Assembly (NCBI GenBank): GCA_002311285.1
Contig: DBZU01000017.1
Coordinates: forward strand, 51,663 to 72,431
From: Dehalococcoidia bacterium UBA1152
GTDB lineage: Bacteria > Chloroflexota > Dehalococcoidia > Lucifugimonadales > UBA2962
DNA length: 20,769 nucleotides
Direction: 5' to 3'
Both the position numbers and the translations under genes were made by a program. The notes beneath the pieces are model-generated. The model worked only from the letters and a program-made list of their open reading frames with translations, was not told where the DNA came from and did no database searches. Shown here piece by piece: positions 1 through 7,932 of this stretch; position 1 is the stretch's first letter; each line of letters begins with the position of its first letter.

Positions 1-68
1 AAGATCCTACAGATGTTTCCATCTATATCTCCGACAGTTACATTAATCTGTGACAGAGCTATACGCAT
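1..68 (-). CDS. nadE: NAD+ synthetase (glutamine-dependent), N-terminal fragment
   Basis: This is a partial gene running off the left window edge. The ATG at 68-66 opens 22 codons beginning MRIALSQINVTVGDIDGN. That string closely resembles the start of the nitrilase-type glutaminase domain of two-domain NAD+ synthetases (MRIALAQxNxTVGDxxGN), which amidate deamido-NAD using glutamine-derived ammonia in the cytoplasm. Only the first beta strand of the amidase fold is visible, so a stand-alone carbon-nitrogen hydrolase remains possible. The upstream GGAA is a weak ribosome binding site. It lies on the same strand as the aminotransferase upstream, separated by 88 bases that contain a small hairpin. 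Confidence 0.7.
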   Translation of the reverse strand, partial: MRIALSQINVTVGDIDGNICRI

Positions 69-127
69 TTAAAACGTTCCATTGATGTATTTTTCTAATA
101 TAAATTAATCGAGTGAAGATTATATTC

Positions 128-144
128 TGCTAAGGAGGTTAGCA
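128..144. repeat. Perfect hairpin with Shine-Dalgarno/anti-Shine-Dalgarno loop
   Basis: Inverted repeat TGCTAA (128-133) and TTAGCA (139-144) around the loop GGAGG, followed on the plus strand by TTTTAT. On the minus strand, which is the coding strand here, the loop reads CCUCC and the hairpin sits between the aminotransferase and the NAD+ synthetase-like gene. The stem is short and no U-run follows it on the minus strand, so it is a poor intrinsic terminator. The plus-strand AAGGAGGT is not followed by any start codon at a workable distance. Confidence 0.4.
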
Positions 145-156
145 TTTTATCCATCA

Positions 157-1320
157 TTAGATTTTCTTAACAAAACTATCTATTCGATCAAGGGCCTTCT
201 CTATATTCTCAGTAGAATTGGCAAATGAAAAACGCACAAAACCTGTGCCATACTGACCAAAGTCTTCACCTGCTAAGCCAGCTACCCCGGCTTCTTGCAG
301 CAAATTGTCCGCAAACTGTCGACTGGTTAAACCAGTCTCTTTCACACTTGGAAAAACGTAAAAAGCACCTTTTGGCATTTTGCAGGATATTCCTTTGATA
401 TTGTTCAGTCCGTTAACGATGAGATCTCTACGGTTTTTAAATTCCTGGACCATTTTGTTTGGTTCATCCTGCGGTCCATCTAAAGCTTCTATTGCTGCGA
501 TTTGAGTAGCTGATGAAGTGCAGGATACACTGTTTGCCATAAGTTTACCCATTTGGGCAGCCAAATCCTCGGGCATTATTCCATATCCAATCCGCCATCC
601 AGTCATAGCATATGTTTTAGAAAATCCATCCAAAATAATAGTTCGATTTACCATTTCTGGAAATTGAGTAATAGATTCATGTTTACCTTCATATAAAAAT
701 CGAATATATATTTCATCTGACATTACGTAGATGTCATGCTTGTCTGATAATTCAGCGAGCCGTTCAAGATCATCTTTTGGGATTATGCTGCCGCAAGGGT
801 TATTAGGTGAATTTAATATCATCAATTTTGTTTTAGAGGTGATTTTTGATTCAATCTCTTCAATATCAATACTAAAATCTTTGCTTTCATGTAGTTGCAT
901 AGGTAATGGCACCCCGCCTACATAATTGATCATCGATTCATAAATTGGGAATCCTGGATTTGGATACAATACTTCATCGCCTTCGCCGATTAATGAGAGC
1001 ATAGTGAAAAACATAATCGGCTTACCGCCAGGAGTCACCACTACGTTTTCAGAGGAAACACTAATATTACGTGTTAATTCGATTTCTTTAGCAATTCTAG
1101 CTCGCAACTCAGGCATTCCTGGAGAAGGGCCATAATGAGTATATCCGTCATTTAGCGCTTTCGCTCCGGCAGCTATTATATTTTGAGGCGTCTTAAAATC
1201 AGGTTCTCCTATTTGCAGATGTATAATATCTCTGCCTTCAGCCTCTAATTTTTTTGCTTTAGCAAGCACTTCAAAAGCCGTTTCTGTGCCTAATCTAGTC
1301 ATCCTGTTCGCTAACTTCAT
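157..1320 (-). CDS. Pyridoxal-phosphate aminotransferase, class I/II (aspartate aminotransferase-like)
   Basis: A 387-residue fold-type I aminotransferase of normal family length. Visible hallmarks are the N-terminal IGEPDF segment (37-42), the SPNNPCG motif (171-177, substituting NPxNPTG) with the cofactor-contacting Asn, SDEIY (201-205) with the Asp and Tyr that hold the pyridine ring, the Schiff-base lysine K235 in GFSKTYAMTGWR, R243, and the substrate-carboxylate Arg at about 363 in GFVRFSFANS. It should transfer an amino group between an amino acid and 2-oxoglutarate in the cytoplasm. The amino acid cannot be told from sequence; aspartate, alanine or an aromatic are candidates. The ATG start is preceded by a modest GAGG. 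It lies 109 bases after the kelch gene on the same strand and probably has its own promoter there. Confidence 0.93.
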   Translation of the reverse strand: MKLANRMTRLGTETAFEVLAKAKKLEAEGRDIIHLQIGEPDFKTPQNIIAAGAKALNDGYTHYGPSPGMPELRARIAKEIELTRNISVSSENVVVTPGGKPIMFFTMLSLIGEGDEVLYPNPGFPIYESMINYVGGVPLPMQLHESKDFSIDIEEIESKITSKTKLMILNSPNNPCGSIIPKDDLERLAELSDKHDIYVMSDEIYIRFLYEGKHESITQFPEMVNRTIILDGFSKTYAMTGWRIGYGIMPEDLAAQMGKLMANSVSCTSSATQIAAIEALDGPQDEPNKMVQEFKNRRDLIVNGLNNIKGISCKMPKGAFYVFPSVKETGLTSRQFADNLLQEAGVAGLAGEDFGQYGTGFVRFSFANSTENIEKALDRIDSFVKKI

Positions 1321-1391
1321 TAGTTGCCTCTATAGGTGGATCGAAGAATTTTGTAACCGTCCAGATGATTGTCGCGTCTGTTAAGAGAAAT

Positions 1392-1418
1392 AGTATACAG
1401 CCTAGAACATGTTGTTAA
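1392..1418 (-). promoter_or_regulatory. Possible promoter of the aminotransferase gene
   Basis: Read on the minus strand, TTAACA (1418-1413) is followed after 15 bases by TATACT (1397-1392), giving a leader of about 65 bases before the ATG. The spacer is shorter than ideal and holds the 8-base palindrome AACATGTT (1406-1413). Sequence match only. Confidence 0.3.
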
Positions 1419-1429
1419 GTTGTTGGCCT

Positions 1430-2620
1430 CTAGGGCGTGTACACTTCCGATAGTGCCAACGATTTTTTCTTCCCGAAACCACCTGTAATAAGTACCGTGC
1501 CGTCTGACAAAGTTAATGCAACATGGTGATATCGTGATGCTGACATATCCGGACCACGGGTCCATGTATTGGATTCTGGGTCATATATCTCTGTCTCAAC
1601 TTTATTTCCAAGAGCTCCCGTTACTAGTACACGACCATCTGGTAATAGGTTTGCCTGATGCTTAGCTCGAGGGAGTTCAGTTTCTCCAGCTGAGGTCCAT
1701 CCTTCGGTGGCCGGATCCCAGATTTCCGCAGTTTTACGTTTACCCATTCCTCCTATTACTAGGACACGTCCATCTTTTAGTAGTGTGGCGGTATGTAGGC
1801 TTCTTCCTGTCGACATTTCTCCCGCAAGAGACCACGTGTCGTTTTCAGAGTCGTATACTTCAGCCATTTTTATAAAAGGCCCATCTGGGTTGCCCCCTCC
1901 GGTAACAAGTACACGGCCGTCATTCAGTAGAGTAGCGGTATGTAAGATACGTTTTTCTGTCATTGAGGCAACTTCGGTCCAAGTGTCAGTAGAAGGGTCA
2001 TATATTTCAGCTGATGCATGCTTTCTAAGTTCGTTATCAGCCCCACCGGATAAAAGTACGCGCCCATCATTGAGTAATGCTCCAGCAACATCTACACGTT
2101 CAAAATTCATTACGGTAGTTTCTGACCAGGCATTAGTTTCAGGATTCCATATTTCAGCCCTGTCTAAAGCAAACTCTTGATTTCCCGCGCCGCCAGCCGC
2201 TATAACTCTGCCATCGTTTAATACTATTAGAATTAGAGACTTACGCTCTTTTATTGGTTCAGCAATAAAGTCCCATGTACCAGTCGCGGGGTCGAAAACC
2301 TCAGCGGTGTTGCTCATGGCTTTTGAATATCCTTGTGAAGCACCTTCACTTATACCACCCATCACTAAAGCACGCCCATCTGGAAGTGCTACCCCTGTGA
2401 ACTGAATTCGTTTTTCCGCCATTTCTCCAACATTTTTCATACTGCCAGAAGAGGCAGCTGGAATAGACACTTCTACATCGTCGTCACTCTGCTCTGCTGT
2501 TGAAGTATCCTCAATGTTGGATTGAGAGGCTCCATTTGTTTCAGCGGCTGAGTCTGTTGAATCACTGCATGCAACAAGACCTAGAGTCACTAGAACAATA
2601 ATCAGTATGACTTTAAACAT
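1430..2620 (-). CDS. Kelch-repeat lipoprotein, seven-bladed beta-propeller
   Basis: This 396-residue protein starts with a lipoprotein signal: a hydrophobic stretch ending in LVAC (15-18), so C18 should be lipidated and the protein anchored outside the membrane. Residues from about 20 to 55 are a low-complexity Ser/Thr/Asp/Glu linker. The rest is seven repeats of about 45-50 residues, each with a core like LLNDGRVLVTGG followed by AExYDPxTxxW. This is the Kelch_1 / galactose-oxidase central-domain pattern and would close as a seven-bladed propeller. No galactose oxidase copper ligands or catalytic domain are evident, so a binding or scaffolding role at the cell surface is more likely than catalysis. 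The start has a good AAGGAT site. It is divergent from ispH and a palindrome lies between them. Confidence 0.88.
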   Translation of the reverse strand: MFKVILIIVLVTLGLVACSDSTDSAAETNGASQSNIEDTSTAEQSDDDVEVSIPAASSGSMKNVGEMAEKRIQFTGVALPDGRALVMGGISEGASQGYSKAMSNTAEVFDPATGTWDFIAEPIKERKSLILIVLNDGRVIAAGGAGNQEFALDRAEIWNPETNAWSETTVMNFERVDVAGALLNDGRVLLSGGADNELRKHASAEIYDPSTDTWTEVASMTEKRILHTATLLNDGRVLVTGGGNPDGPFIKMAEVYDSENDTWSLAGEMSTGRSLHTATLLKDGRVLVIGGMGKRKTAEIWDPATEGWTSAGETELPRAKHQANLLPDGRVLVTGALGNKVETEIYDPESNTWTRGPDMSASRYHHVALTLSDGTVLITGGFGKKKSLALSEVYTP

Positions 2621-2650
2621 ATAAATGAATCCTTGTAGTTGAAGGAAAAT

Positions 2651-2669
2651 GTATAGTATACAACTATAC
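2651..2669. promoter_or_regulatory. Palindromic operator candidate between kelch gene and ispH
   Basis: Perfect 7-base inverted repeat GTATAGT (2651-2657) and ACTATAC (2663-2669) around ATACA, in the divergent intergenic region. It contains TATACT-like -10 elements on both strands, so a bound repressor could cover both promoters. The near-repeat GGCAATGCTAT / GGCTATGCTA follows at about 2689-2709. No regulator is encoded nearby. Confidence 0.35.
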
Positions 2670-2734
2670 TGATCATAGGAAGATCTATGGCAATGCTATG
2701 GCTATGCTAGAATCTGATTTTGGGGGAAAACACA

Positions 2735-3646
2735 TTGAAAGTTTATCTTGGGGTACCGCGTGGATTTTGTGCTGGAGTGGTACGTGCGATTGACGCTGTT
2801 GAACTTGCTTTAAAAAAATTTGGCGATCCGATTTATGTGAAACACGAGATTGTACACAATCCATATGTGGTTAAATCACTTGAGAATAAAGGAGCTATCA
2901 CAGTTGAAAAAGTCGAAGAAATACCTGCTGGCTCGACTGTAGTGTTTTCTGCACATGGTTCTCCTCCATCAGATTTCGAAAAAGCAGAGCAAAGGGGATT
3001 AAATGTAATAGATGCTACGTGTCCACTTGTAACCAAGGTCCACAATGAAGCTAAGAAATATACTTCTGAAGGTAAGAAGGTTATTTTGGTTGGTCATAAA
3101 GGACATCAGGAAGTTATTGGAACGATGGGACAGTCTGAGATGCATCTATTAGATGAAAGAGAAGGATTTGATATTCCTCAATGGAACAAATCTACACCTG
3201 TTGTTGTGTTAACCCAAACAACTCTTTCCGTTGATGATACACAAACAGCGATAGATAGTATAACCGATCGGTTTAAAGATGTACTCGTTAGAAACGATTT
3301 GTGCTATGCCACAACAAATAGGCAGGCTGCTGTGAAACAGTTATGCAAGAAGGTCAACTTGGTTTTAGTGATTGGTGCCCCAAATAGCTCTAACTGTAAT
3401 CGGTTGAGAGAAGTAGCCCAGGCAGCAGGTGTAAAAGCATACTTGGTTAATGGACCGGATGATATAGACGATTCATGGTTTGATGGTATTGAAAAAGTTG
3501 GTATAACCTCAGGTGCCTCTACACCGGATGATTTAATTTTAGCAGTAATCGATAAAATGAAACCTGACGAAGTGAATAGAATCGGTGGGGTAGAAGAAGA
3601 CATCAGTTTTGTCCTGCCAAAGGAACTATGTAATCAAAAAACCTAG
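2735..3646 (+). CDS. ispH: 4-hydroxy-3-methylbut-2-enyl diphosphate reductase (IspH/LytB)
   Basis: Last enzyme of the non-mevalonate isoprenoid pathway: it reduces HMBPP to isopentenyl and dimethylallyl diphosphate using a [4Fe-4S] cluster. The TTG at 2735 is preferred over the in-frame TTG at 2720 because GGGGGA ends 8 bases before it and because it places C12 (PRGFCAGV) and C96 (DATCPLVTKVH) exactly at the E. coli positions. The third cluster cysteine is C190 (DLCYATTNRQ). Substrate residues H41 (HEIVHNPYVV), H74 (SAHG), H124 and E126 (GHKGHQEVIGT) and the TQTTLS segment are all present. It has an extra cysteine in NSSNCNRL, where E. coli has serine. At 303 residues it is full length. It opens the plus-strand run, 22 bases before the ComB-family gene. 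Confidence 0.95.
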   Translation: MKVYLGVPRGFCAGVVRAIDAVELALKKFGDPIYVKHEIVHNPYVVKSLENKGAITVEKVEEIPAGSTVVFSAHGSPPSDFEKAEQRGLNVIDATCPLVTKVHNEAKKYTSEGKKVILVGHKGHQEVIGTMGQSEMHLLDEREGFDIPQWNKSTPVVVLTQTTLSVDDTQTAIDSITDRFKDVLVRNDLCYATTNRQAAVKQLCKKVNLVLVIGAPNSSNCNRLREVAQAAGVKAYLVNGPDDIDDSWFDGIEKVGITSGASTPDDLILAVIDKMKPDEVNRIGGVEEDISFVLPKELCNQKT

Positions 3647-3668
3647 CGCACGATAATTTGAGATTGCC

Positions 3669-4364
3669 TTGCTCGTAAATATACAAAGTCTTGCTGAATC
3701 CATATCAACCGTTTCGGATACTGTGATCGTAATTGATGTATTAAGAGCATTTTCAACAGCTGTGGTCGCTTTTGAAAATGGAGTCAGCAAAATCATTATG
3801 GTGCAAGAAGTCGATGAGGCTTTAGCCATACAAAAATCCGGCCTTGCTGATATCTCTATGGGTGAAGTTGACGGCAAAAAACCCGAAGGTTTTTCTTTCG
3901 GTAACTCACCTTTTGAATTGTCAAATGCACAAATCAAAGGATCTACAGTTGTTCAGTCAACTATAGCAGGCACTGCAGGAGTTGCTAAAGCTAGTAAAGC
4001 TGGAGCGTCTACTATATTTGCTGCCTCGTTAATGAACGCTGGTGCGACGGCAGGCTTAGTTAAGTCAACAAAATGTGATGCTGTCAGCATATTTGCAATG
4101 GGTGCTTGGGGGAAGACACGATCAGATGAGGATGAACAATGCGCCCTGTATTTACGAAATCTCCTGCAGGGCAGGAATCCAGACCGTCAATCAATTTCAA
4201 ATTTAGTCAGGATTGGAGAAGAGGCACAAAAATATGGTGATCCTAATCAACCTCAATATCATCCGCAGGACCTGGATATAGCTCTAAAGATTGACTCAGC
4301 AGATTTTGCTATTAGAATCGAAAAAACAGATGGATTATTGGTTGCAATGCCCGTCAAAGTTTAA
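3669..4364 (+). CDS. comB: ComB-family 2-phosphosulfolactate phosphatase homologue
   Basis: A 231-residue member of the ComB family, whose archaeal founder removes phosphate from (R)-2-phospho-3-sulfolactate in coenzyme M synthesis. Visible family features are VIVIDVLRAFST (19-30), GEVDGKKPEGFSFGNSP (65-81) with acidic and glycine residues of the Mg-dependent active site, the STIAGTAGV segment (98-106, usually TTxNGTxA) and GAWGKTRSDEDEQCA (145-159). Many bacteria without coenzyme M carry such genes, and the substrate here is inferred only. The frame has a stop at 3654-3656, so TTG at 3669 is the first usual start; no strong ribosome binding site precedes it. Its neighbours, an aldo/keto reductase and a D-2-hydroxyacid dehydrogenase, would fit metabolism of a hydroxyacid product such as sulfolactate. 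No phosphosulfolactate synthase (ComA) is present. Confidence 0.8.
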   Translation: MLVNIQSLAESISTVSDTVIVIDVLRAFSTAVVAFENGVSKIIMVQEVDEALAIQKSGLADISMGEVDGKKPEGFSFGNSPFELSNAQIKGSTVVQSTIAGTAGVAKASKAGASTIFAASLMNAGATAGLVKSTKCDAVSIFAMGAWGKTRSDEDEQCALYLRNLLQGRNPDRQSISNLVRIGEEAQKYGDPNQPQYHPQDLDIALKIDSADFAIRIEKTDGLLVAMPVKV

Positions 4365-4399
4365 GTTAGATAATTAAGCAACTTGCAAAGGATAGATAA

Positions 4400-5356
4400 A
4401 TGAAATATCGCAATTTAGGCAATTCTGGATTAAAGGTTTCGGAAATTGGTTTAGGTACTAACAATTTTGGAACAAATGCTAAGTTCCCTTTTCACATGCG
4501 AGCTGCCGAAGCCGCAACAATCATTGATGCCGCCTTAGATGTAGGTATAAATATGATTGATACTGCCAATGTCTACGGTACAGGCAAATCTGAGGAATAT
4601 GTTGGAAAGGCGCTTAGAGGAAAAAGAGATAAAGCCATAATTGCTACAAAAGTTCGTGGGCCTATGAGGGATGGTCCACATGGGGAAGGTTTGTCTAGAA
4701 AGTCAATATTTCATGAAATAGAAGCCAGCTTAAAAAGGCTACAGACAGATTATGTAGATTTATATCAACTCCACTGGGTAGATAAAGAGACCAGCATCGA
4801 AGAAACATTGAGAGCATTGGATGATTTAGTAAAACAGGGAAAAGTGCGATACATCGGCTGTTCTAATTATGAAGCTTGGCGATTATGTGAAACCGTTTGG
4901 ACATCAAAAAGCCTAAACCTCACATCAATCGTGAGCACTCAGCCGGCCTATAGTTTGCTAGATAGAGATATTGAGGCTGAAGTCATGCCTTTTTGTGAGG
5001 AATACAACATTGGGATCATTCCATATTACCCATTAGCCAATGGACTGCTTACCGGCAAGTATAAAAGGAATCAACCCCCACCAAAAGGATCTAGATTAGA
5101 AGCTAAATCAGATCCATATGAAAATGCGAACTTTGATGTGATTGAAAGCCTTGAAGGATTTGCAGTCAACTCGGGTCACACTATTTTGGAACTCGCATTT
5201 GCCTGGTTATTGTCAAAAGTCACCGTCAGTTCTGTTATAGCCGGGGCTACTAAAGTTGAACAAATTCAATCAAACGCAGCCGCTACAGATTGGGTTTTGA
5301 CTACTTCTGAACTTAGTGAAATATCTGAATTGTTAGGTGACGGGGTAAGTGAATAA
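4400..5356 (+). CDS. Aldo/keto reductase
   Basis: A 318-residue cytoplasmic (alpha/beta)8-barrel oxidoreductase that should reduce aldehydes or ketones, or oxidise alcohols, with NADP(H). The full catalytic tetrad can be placed: D54 (MIDTANVYG), Y59, K84 (IIATKVRG) and H125 (YQLHWVD). Further family signs are SNYEAW (strand 6 region), GIIPYYPLANGLLTGKY and the C-terminal SSVIAGATKVEQIQSNAAA, which binds the cofactor phosphate. The pattern is closest to the general-stress / voltage-channel-beta-like branch. The ATG has an AAAGGAT site. It overlaps the following dehydrogenase by 8 bases, so the two are probably translationally coupled and may act on related substrates. Substrate unknown. Confidence 0.92.
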   Translation: MKYRNLGNSGLKVSEIGLGTNNFGTNAKFPFHMRAAEAATIIDAALDVGINMIDTANVYGTGKSEEYVGKALRGKRDKAIIATKVRGPMRDGPHGEGLSRKSIFHEIEASLKRLQTDYVDLYQLHWVDKETSIEETLRALDDLVKQGKVRYIGCSNYEAWRLCETVWTSKSLNLTSIVSTQPAYSLLDRDIEAEVMPFCEEYNIGIIPYYPLANGLLTGKYKRNQPPPKGSRLEAKSDPYENANFDVIESLEGFAVNSGHTILELAFAWLLSKVTVSSVIAGATKVEQIQSNAAATDWVLTTSELSEISELLGDGVSE

Positions 5357-6317
5357 TTCCAAAAAGTTGATTGTTGTGCCTGCTGATTCTCCAACGCAGA
5401 TTAAAGGATCACCTCATCTTGAATTATTAAAGAAACATGCCGAAGTTAAAGTGTATGCAGATTTTCCATCAACTCAGGCTGAGAAAATAAGAAGAGTGGA
5501 GAATGCAGATATATTAATTAACTCAAGAAGTTCCTTGCATTGGTCTAGAGATGAATTCAAATCTTTACCTAAACTAAAAATGATGTCGACGTGTTCAGTA
5601 GGCACTGATGGTTTAGATGTAGATGCTGCCAAAGAAGTAGGCATAATAATATGCAATCAGCCGGGGACCAATGCTCCATTCGTATCTGAACATGCGATTG
5701 CATTGATGCTGGCTGTTGCTAAGAGAACTTCTTTTTACACTGCACAGTTAAAATCTGGTGTGTGGTTTCATGTAGATGGGGTTTACTTAGCTGGAAAAAC
5801 TTTAGGGATAATCGGTACTGGAAATATTGGAAAACTAACTGCTGAGAAAGCAAAAGCATTAGGCCTTAACGTAATTGCTTGGACCTATAATCCCAATCTA
5901 GACTGGTCAAAATCTACAGGCGTAGAGTATGTGAGTCTAGATGAATTATTAAAAAAATCCGATGTTGTCAGTTTGCATACACGGTTAAGCCCCGATAGTG
6001 AAGGTTTAATCGGGGAAAAAGAGATTCAATTAATGAAACCTGGAGCGCTACTAATTAATGTTGGTAGGGGACCACTGATTGATACAACTGCCATGGTGTC
6101 GGCATTGCATTCCGGTCACTTAGGAGGCGCAGGATTAGACGTTTTTGACGTTGAACCATTAACTAAAGATCATCCTATTTTCGACTGTGAAAATGTGGTT
6201 TTAACTCCTCATACAGCTGACGTAGTTCCAGAAGGAGTTGATGTGTTAAATTTCGGTGCAGTTGAAAACGTCTTGGCTTTTCTGAAGGGCAACCCAGTCA
6301 ATATAGTTAATCCTTAA
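5349..6317 (+). CDS. D-isomer-specific 2-hydroxyacid dehydrogenase, NAD-binding
   Basis: A 322-residue dehydrogenase related to phosphoglycerate dehydrogenase and hydroxypyruvate reductase, converting a 2-hydroxyacid to the 2-oxoacid with NAD(P). The split catalytic domain is followed by the Rossmann motif GTGNIG (156-161), NVGRG with catalytic R240, DVFDVEP with E269 and TPHTA with H288, so the Arg-Glu-His catalytic set is complete. There is no C-terminal ACT regulatory domain, so it is the short form. The start is GTG at 5349, preceded by AGGTGA at 8 bases, inside the end of the aldo/keto reductase gene. Substrate cannot be read from sequence. The bacterial (S)-sulfolactate dehydrogenase SlcC belongs to this family, which is of interest given the ComB-family gene two genes upstream. 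Confidence 0.93.
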   Translation: MNNSKKLIVVPADSPTQIKGSPHLELLKKHAEVKVYADFPSTQAEKIRRVENADILINSRSSLHWSRDEFKSLPKLKMMSTCSVGTDGLDVDAAKEVGIIICNQPGTNAPFVSEHAIALMLAVAKRTSFYTAQLKSGVWFHVDGVYLAGKTLGIIGTGNIGKLTAEKAKALGLNVIAWTYNPNLDWSKSTGVEYVSLDELLKKSDVVSLHTRLSPDSEGLIGEKEIQLMKPGALLINVGRGPLIDTTAMVSALHSGHLGGAGLDVFDVEPLTKDHPIFDCENVVLTPHTADVVPEGVDVLNFGAVENVLAFLKGNPVNIVNP

Positions 6318-6331
6318 CACAAGGAGCAAGA

Positions 6332-7219
6332 ATGCCTGGTAATAATCGTAAGACAATAGAAGGATATGCCGACGTTCCTGGCGGCAAAATCTGGTACAAG
6401 ATCATGGGTGAAGGTGATGAGGTGCCTTTAATAACGCTGCATGGTGGCCCCGGATCTACACACAATGGGCTTGCTCCATTAGAAACATTATCGGATGAAC
6501 GCAAAGTCGTGTTTTATGACCAACTCGGTTGCGGAAAATCTGACCGTCCTGAAGCCCTAAGTCTCTGGAAAACTGAACGTTTTGTCAAAGAGCTGGCTGA
6601 CCTGAGAGAAGTATTAGGATTTAGCTCAGTCCATATCTTAGGTCATTCATGGGGCACGATGCTTGCTACAGACTATTTGCTTACCCAACCTAAAGGAGTT
6701 CAGAGTGTAATATTGTCGAGTCCTTGCATCAGTATTCCTATGTGGGTTAAAGATGGCCAGAACTATATAAAACAATTAGATGTGAATGTGCAAAACGCTA
6801 TCGAATTACATCAGAAAAACGGAACAATTGACTCACCAGAATATAAAAGCGCCGTTGAAGAATTTAATAAAAGACATGTTAATCCGCTCCATGTAAAACC
6901 TGAAATATTTAAAAGTTATTTGAAACAAAGAGGACTCATAGTTTATGAAACTATGTGGGGCGTAAATGAGTTTTACATGACGGGAAACTTGGCAGGTTAT
7001 GATCGCACAGACAGGTTACACCAATTAAAAATACCTACTTTGTTTTCCTGTGGACGTGTTGATGAAGCAACTCCAGAAACCACCGGATATTATCATACGC
7101 TGGTACCAGGATCAGAATTTGTAATTTACGAAGACAGCGCTCATATGCCGCATTGGGATGAGCCAGAACGCTATACAAGCGTTGTATCTGATTTTATGCG
7201 GCGAAATGATCCTGGATAA
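6332..7219 (+). CDS. Proline iminopeptidase-type alpha/beta hydrolase
   Basis: A 295-residue alpha/beta hydrolase of the peptidase S33 / tricorn-interacting-factor F1 type, which removes N-terminal proline or other residues from short peptides; some relatives cleave amides. The oxyanion motif HGGPG (37-41) is typical of this family. The triad is S106 in GHSWG, D244 in CGRVDEATPE and H271 in DSAHMPHWDEPE. A cap domain occupies about 135-230. There is no signal peptide, so it is cytoplasmic. A strong AAGGAG lies 8 bases before the ATG. It follows the hydroxyacid dehydrogenase by 14 bases and probably shares its transcript. Confidence 0.88.
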   Translation: MPGNNRKTIEGYADVPGGKIWYKIMGEGDEVPLITLHGGPGSTHNGLAPLETLSDERKVVFYDQLGCGKSDRPEALSLWKTERFVKELADLREVLGFSSVHILGHSWGTMLATDYLLTQPKGVQSVILSSPCISIPMWVKDGQNYIKQLDVNVQNAIELHQKNGTIDSPEYKSAVEEFNKRHVNPLHVKPEIFKSYLKQRGLIVYETMWGVNEFYMTGNLAGYDRTDRLHQLKIPTLFSCGRVDEATPETTGYYHTLVPGSEFVIYEDSAHMPHWDEPERYTSVVSDFMRRNDPG

Positions 7220-7260
7220 TAGATGAAGTTTCGATAAGTTATGATAAGTGTGGTCAAGAC

Positions 7261-7932
7261 ATGAACTCGAAAGCAAAACATTGGGATAAAATTTTTTCCA
7301 GTACAGAGGATCGATTATTGGGATGGTATGAAAAAGATCCATCACAGCTACTGAAATTACTAGATCTTAGTTTTGACTGGAAGGATTCCCTAGTATTTCT
7401 GCCCGGCATCGGCACGTCAAACATAATTGAAGAACTTTTATCTCGCGGAACACGACTGATTCTTAACGACATAAGTCAAAAGGTCCTAGATAAAATCGAA
7501 GAAAGGATCGGGGAAAAGAGAACTAAGGTTAGCCTGTGCTGTCAAGATATTGCGTTACCACTTCCAGACACTATACCAAAAGTCGATCTTTGGATCGACA
7601 GAGCGGTATTGCATTTCCTCACTGAAGAAAAAGATATCGTTGGTTATTTCCGCAATCTGCGATCGATAGTAAAAAAAGGTGGATTTACCTTATTCGCACA
7701 GTTTTCATTGAAAGGTGCTTCAGAATGTGCAGGGCTTGATATTACTAGATATTCCGTGGAAGGACTTACCGAAAGACTAGGTATCCACTTTCAACTCGTC
7801 ACCCAATTTCACTATACACACATCACTCCGAATGGCGATCCACGACCCTACGTCTATGTTTTGTACAAAAGACTCAGTAGAAAAACACAACCGACATTAA
7901 TTGCTTTTGGCTCTACTGGATATGCAGATTAA
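7261..7932 (+). CDS. Class I SAM-dependent methyltransferase
   Basis: A 223-residue protein with a Rossmann-type SAM site: motif I FLPGIGTSNIIEELL (46-60), acidic motif II ending at D70 (LILND), post-II CCQDIALPLPD (93-103), motif IV VDLWIDRAVLHFL (108-120) and the beta-hairpin C-terminus PYVYVLYKRL. The N-terminus HWDKIF...LGWYEKDPSQ is characteristic of a family of small-molecule methyltransferases including thiopurine-methyltransferase-like proteins. Motif I has Pro before the glycine run where GCG or GGG is more usual. The acceptor is unknown. The site upstream of the ATG is weak. The last 11 bases overlap a possible small secreted-peptide frame. Confidence 0.82.
   Translation: MNSKAKHWDKIFSSTEDRLLGWYEKDPSQLLKLLDLSFDWKDSLVFLPGIGTSNIIEELLSRGTRLILNDISQKVLDKIEERIGEKRTKVSLCCQDIALPLPDTIPKVDLWIDRAVLHFLTEEKDIVGYFRNLRSIVKKGGFTLFAQFSLKGASECAGLDITRYSVEGLTERLGIHFQLVTQFHYTHITPNGDPRPYVYVLYKRLSRKTQPTLIAFGSTGYAD

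Noticed and set aside
133..160. Small plus-strand gene after the strong AAGGAGGT
   Set aside because: No ATG, GTG or TTG lies at a workable distance, and the sequence is better explained as part of a hairpin.
1707..2180. 157-codon plus-strand frame inside the kelch gene
   Set aside because: It is the complement of the repetitive kelch frame, with no ribosome site and no recognisable domain.
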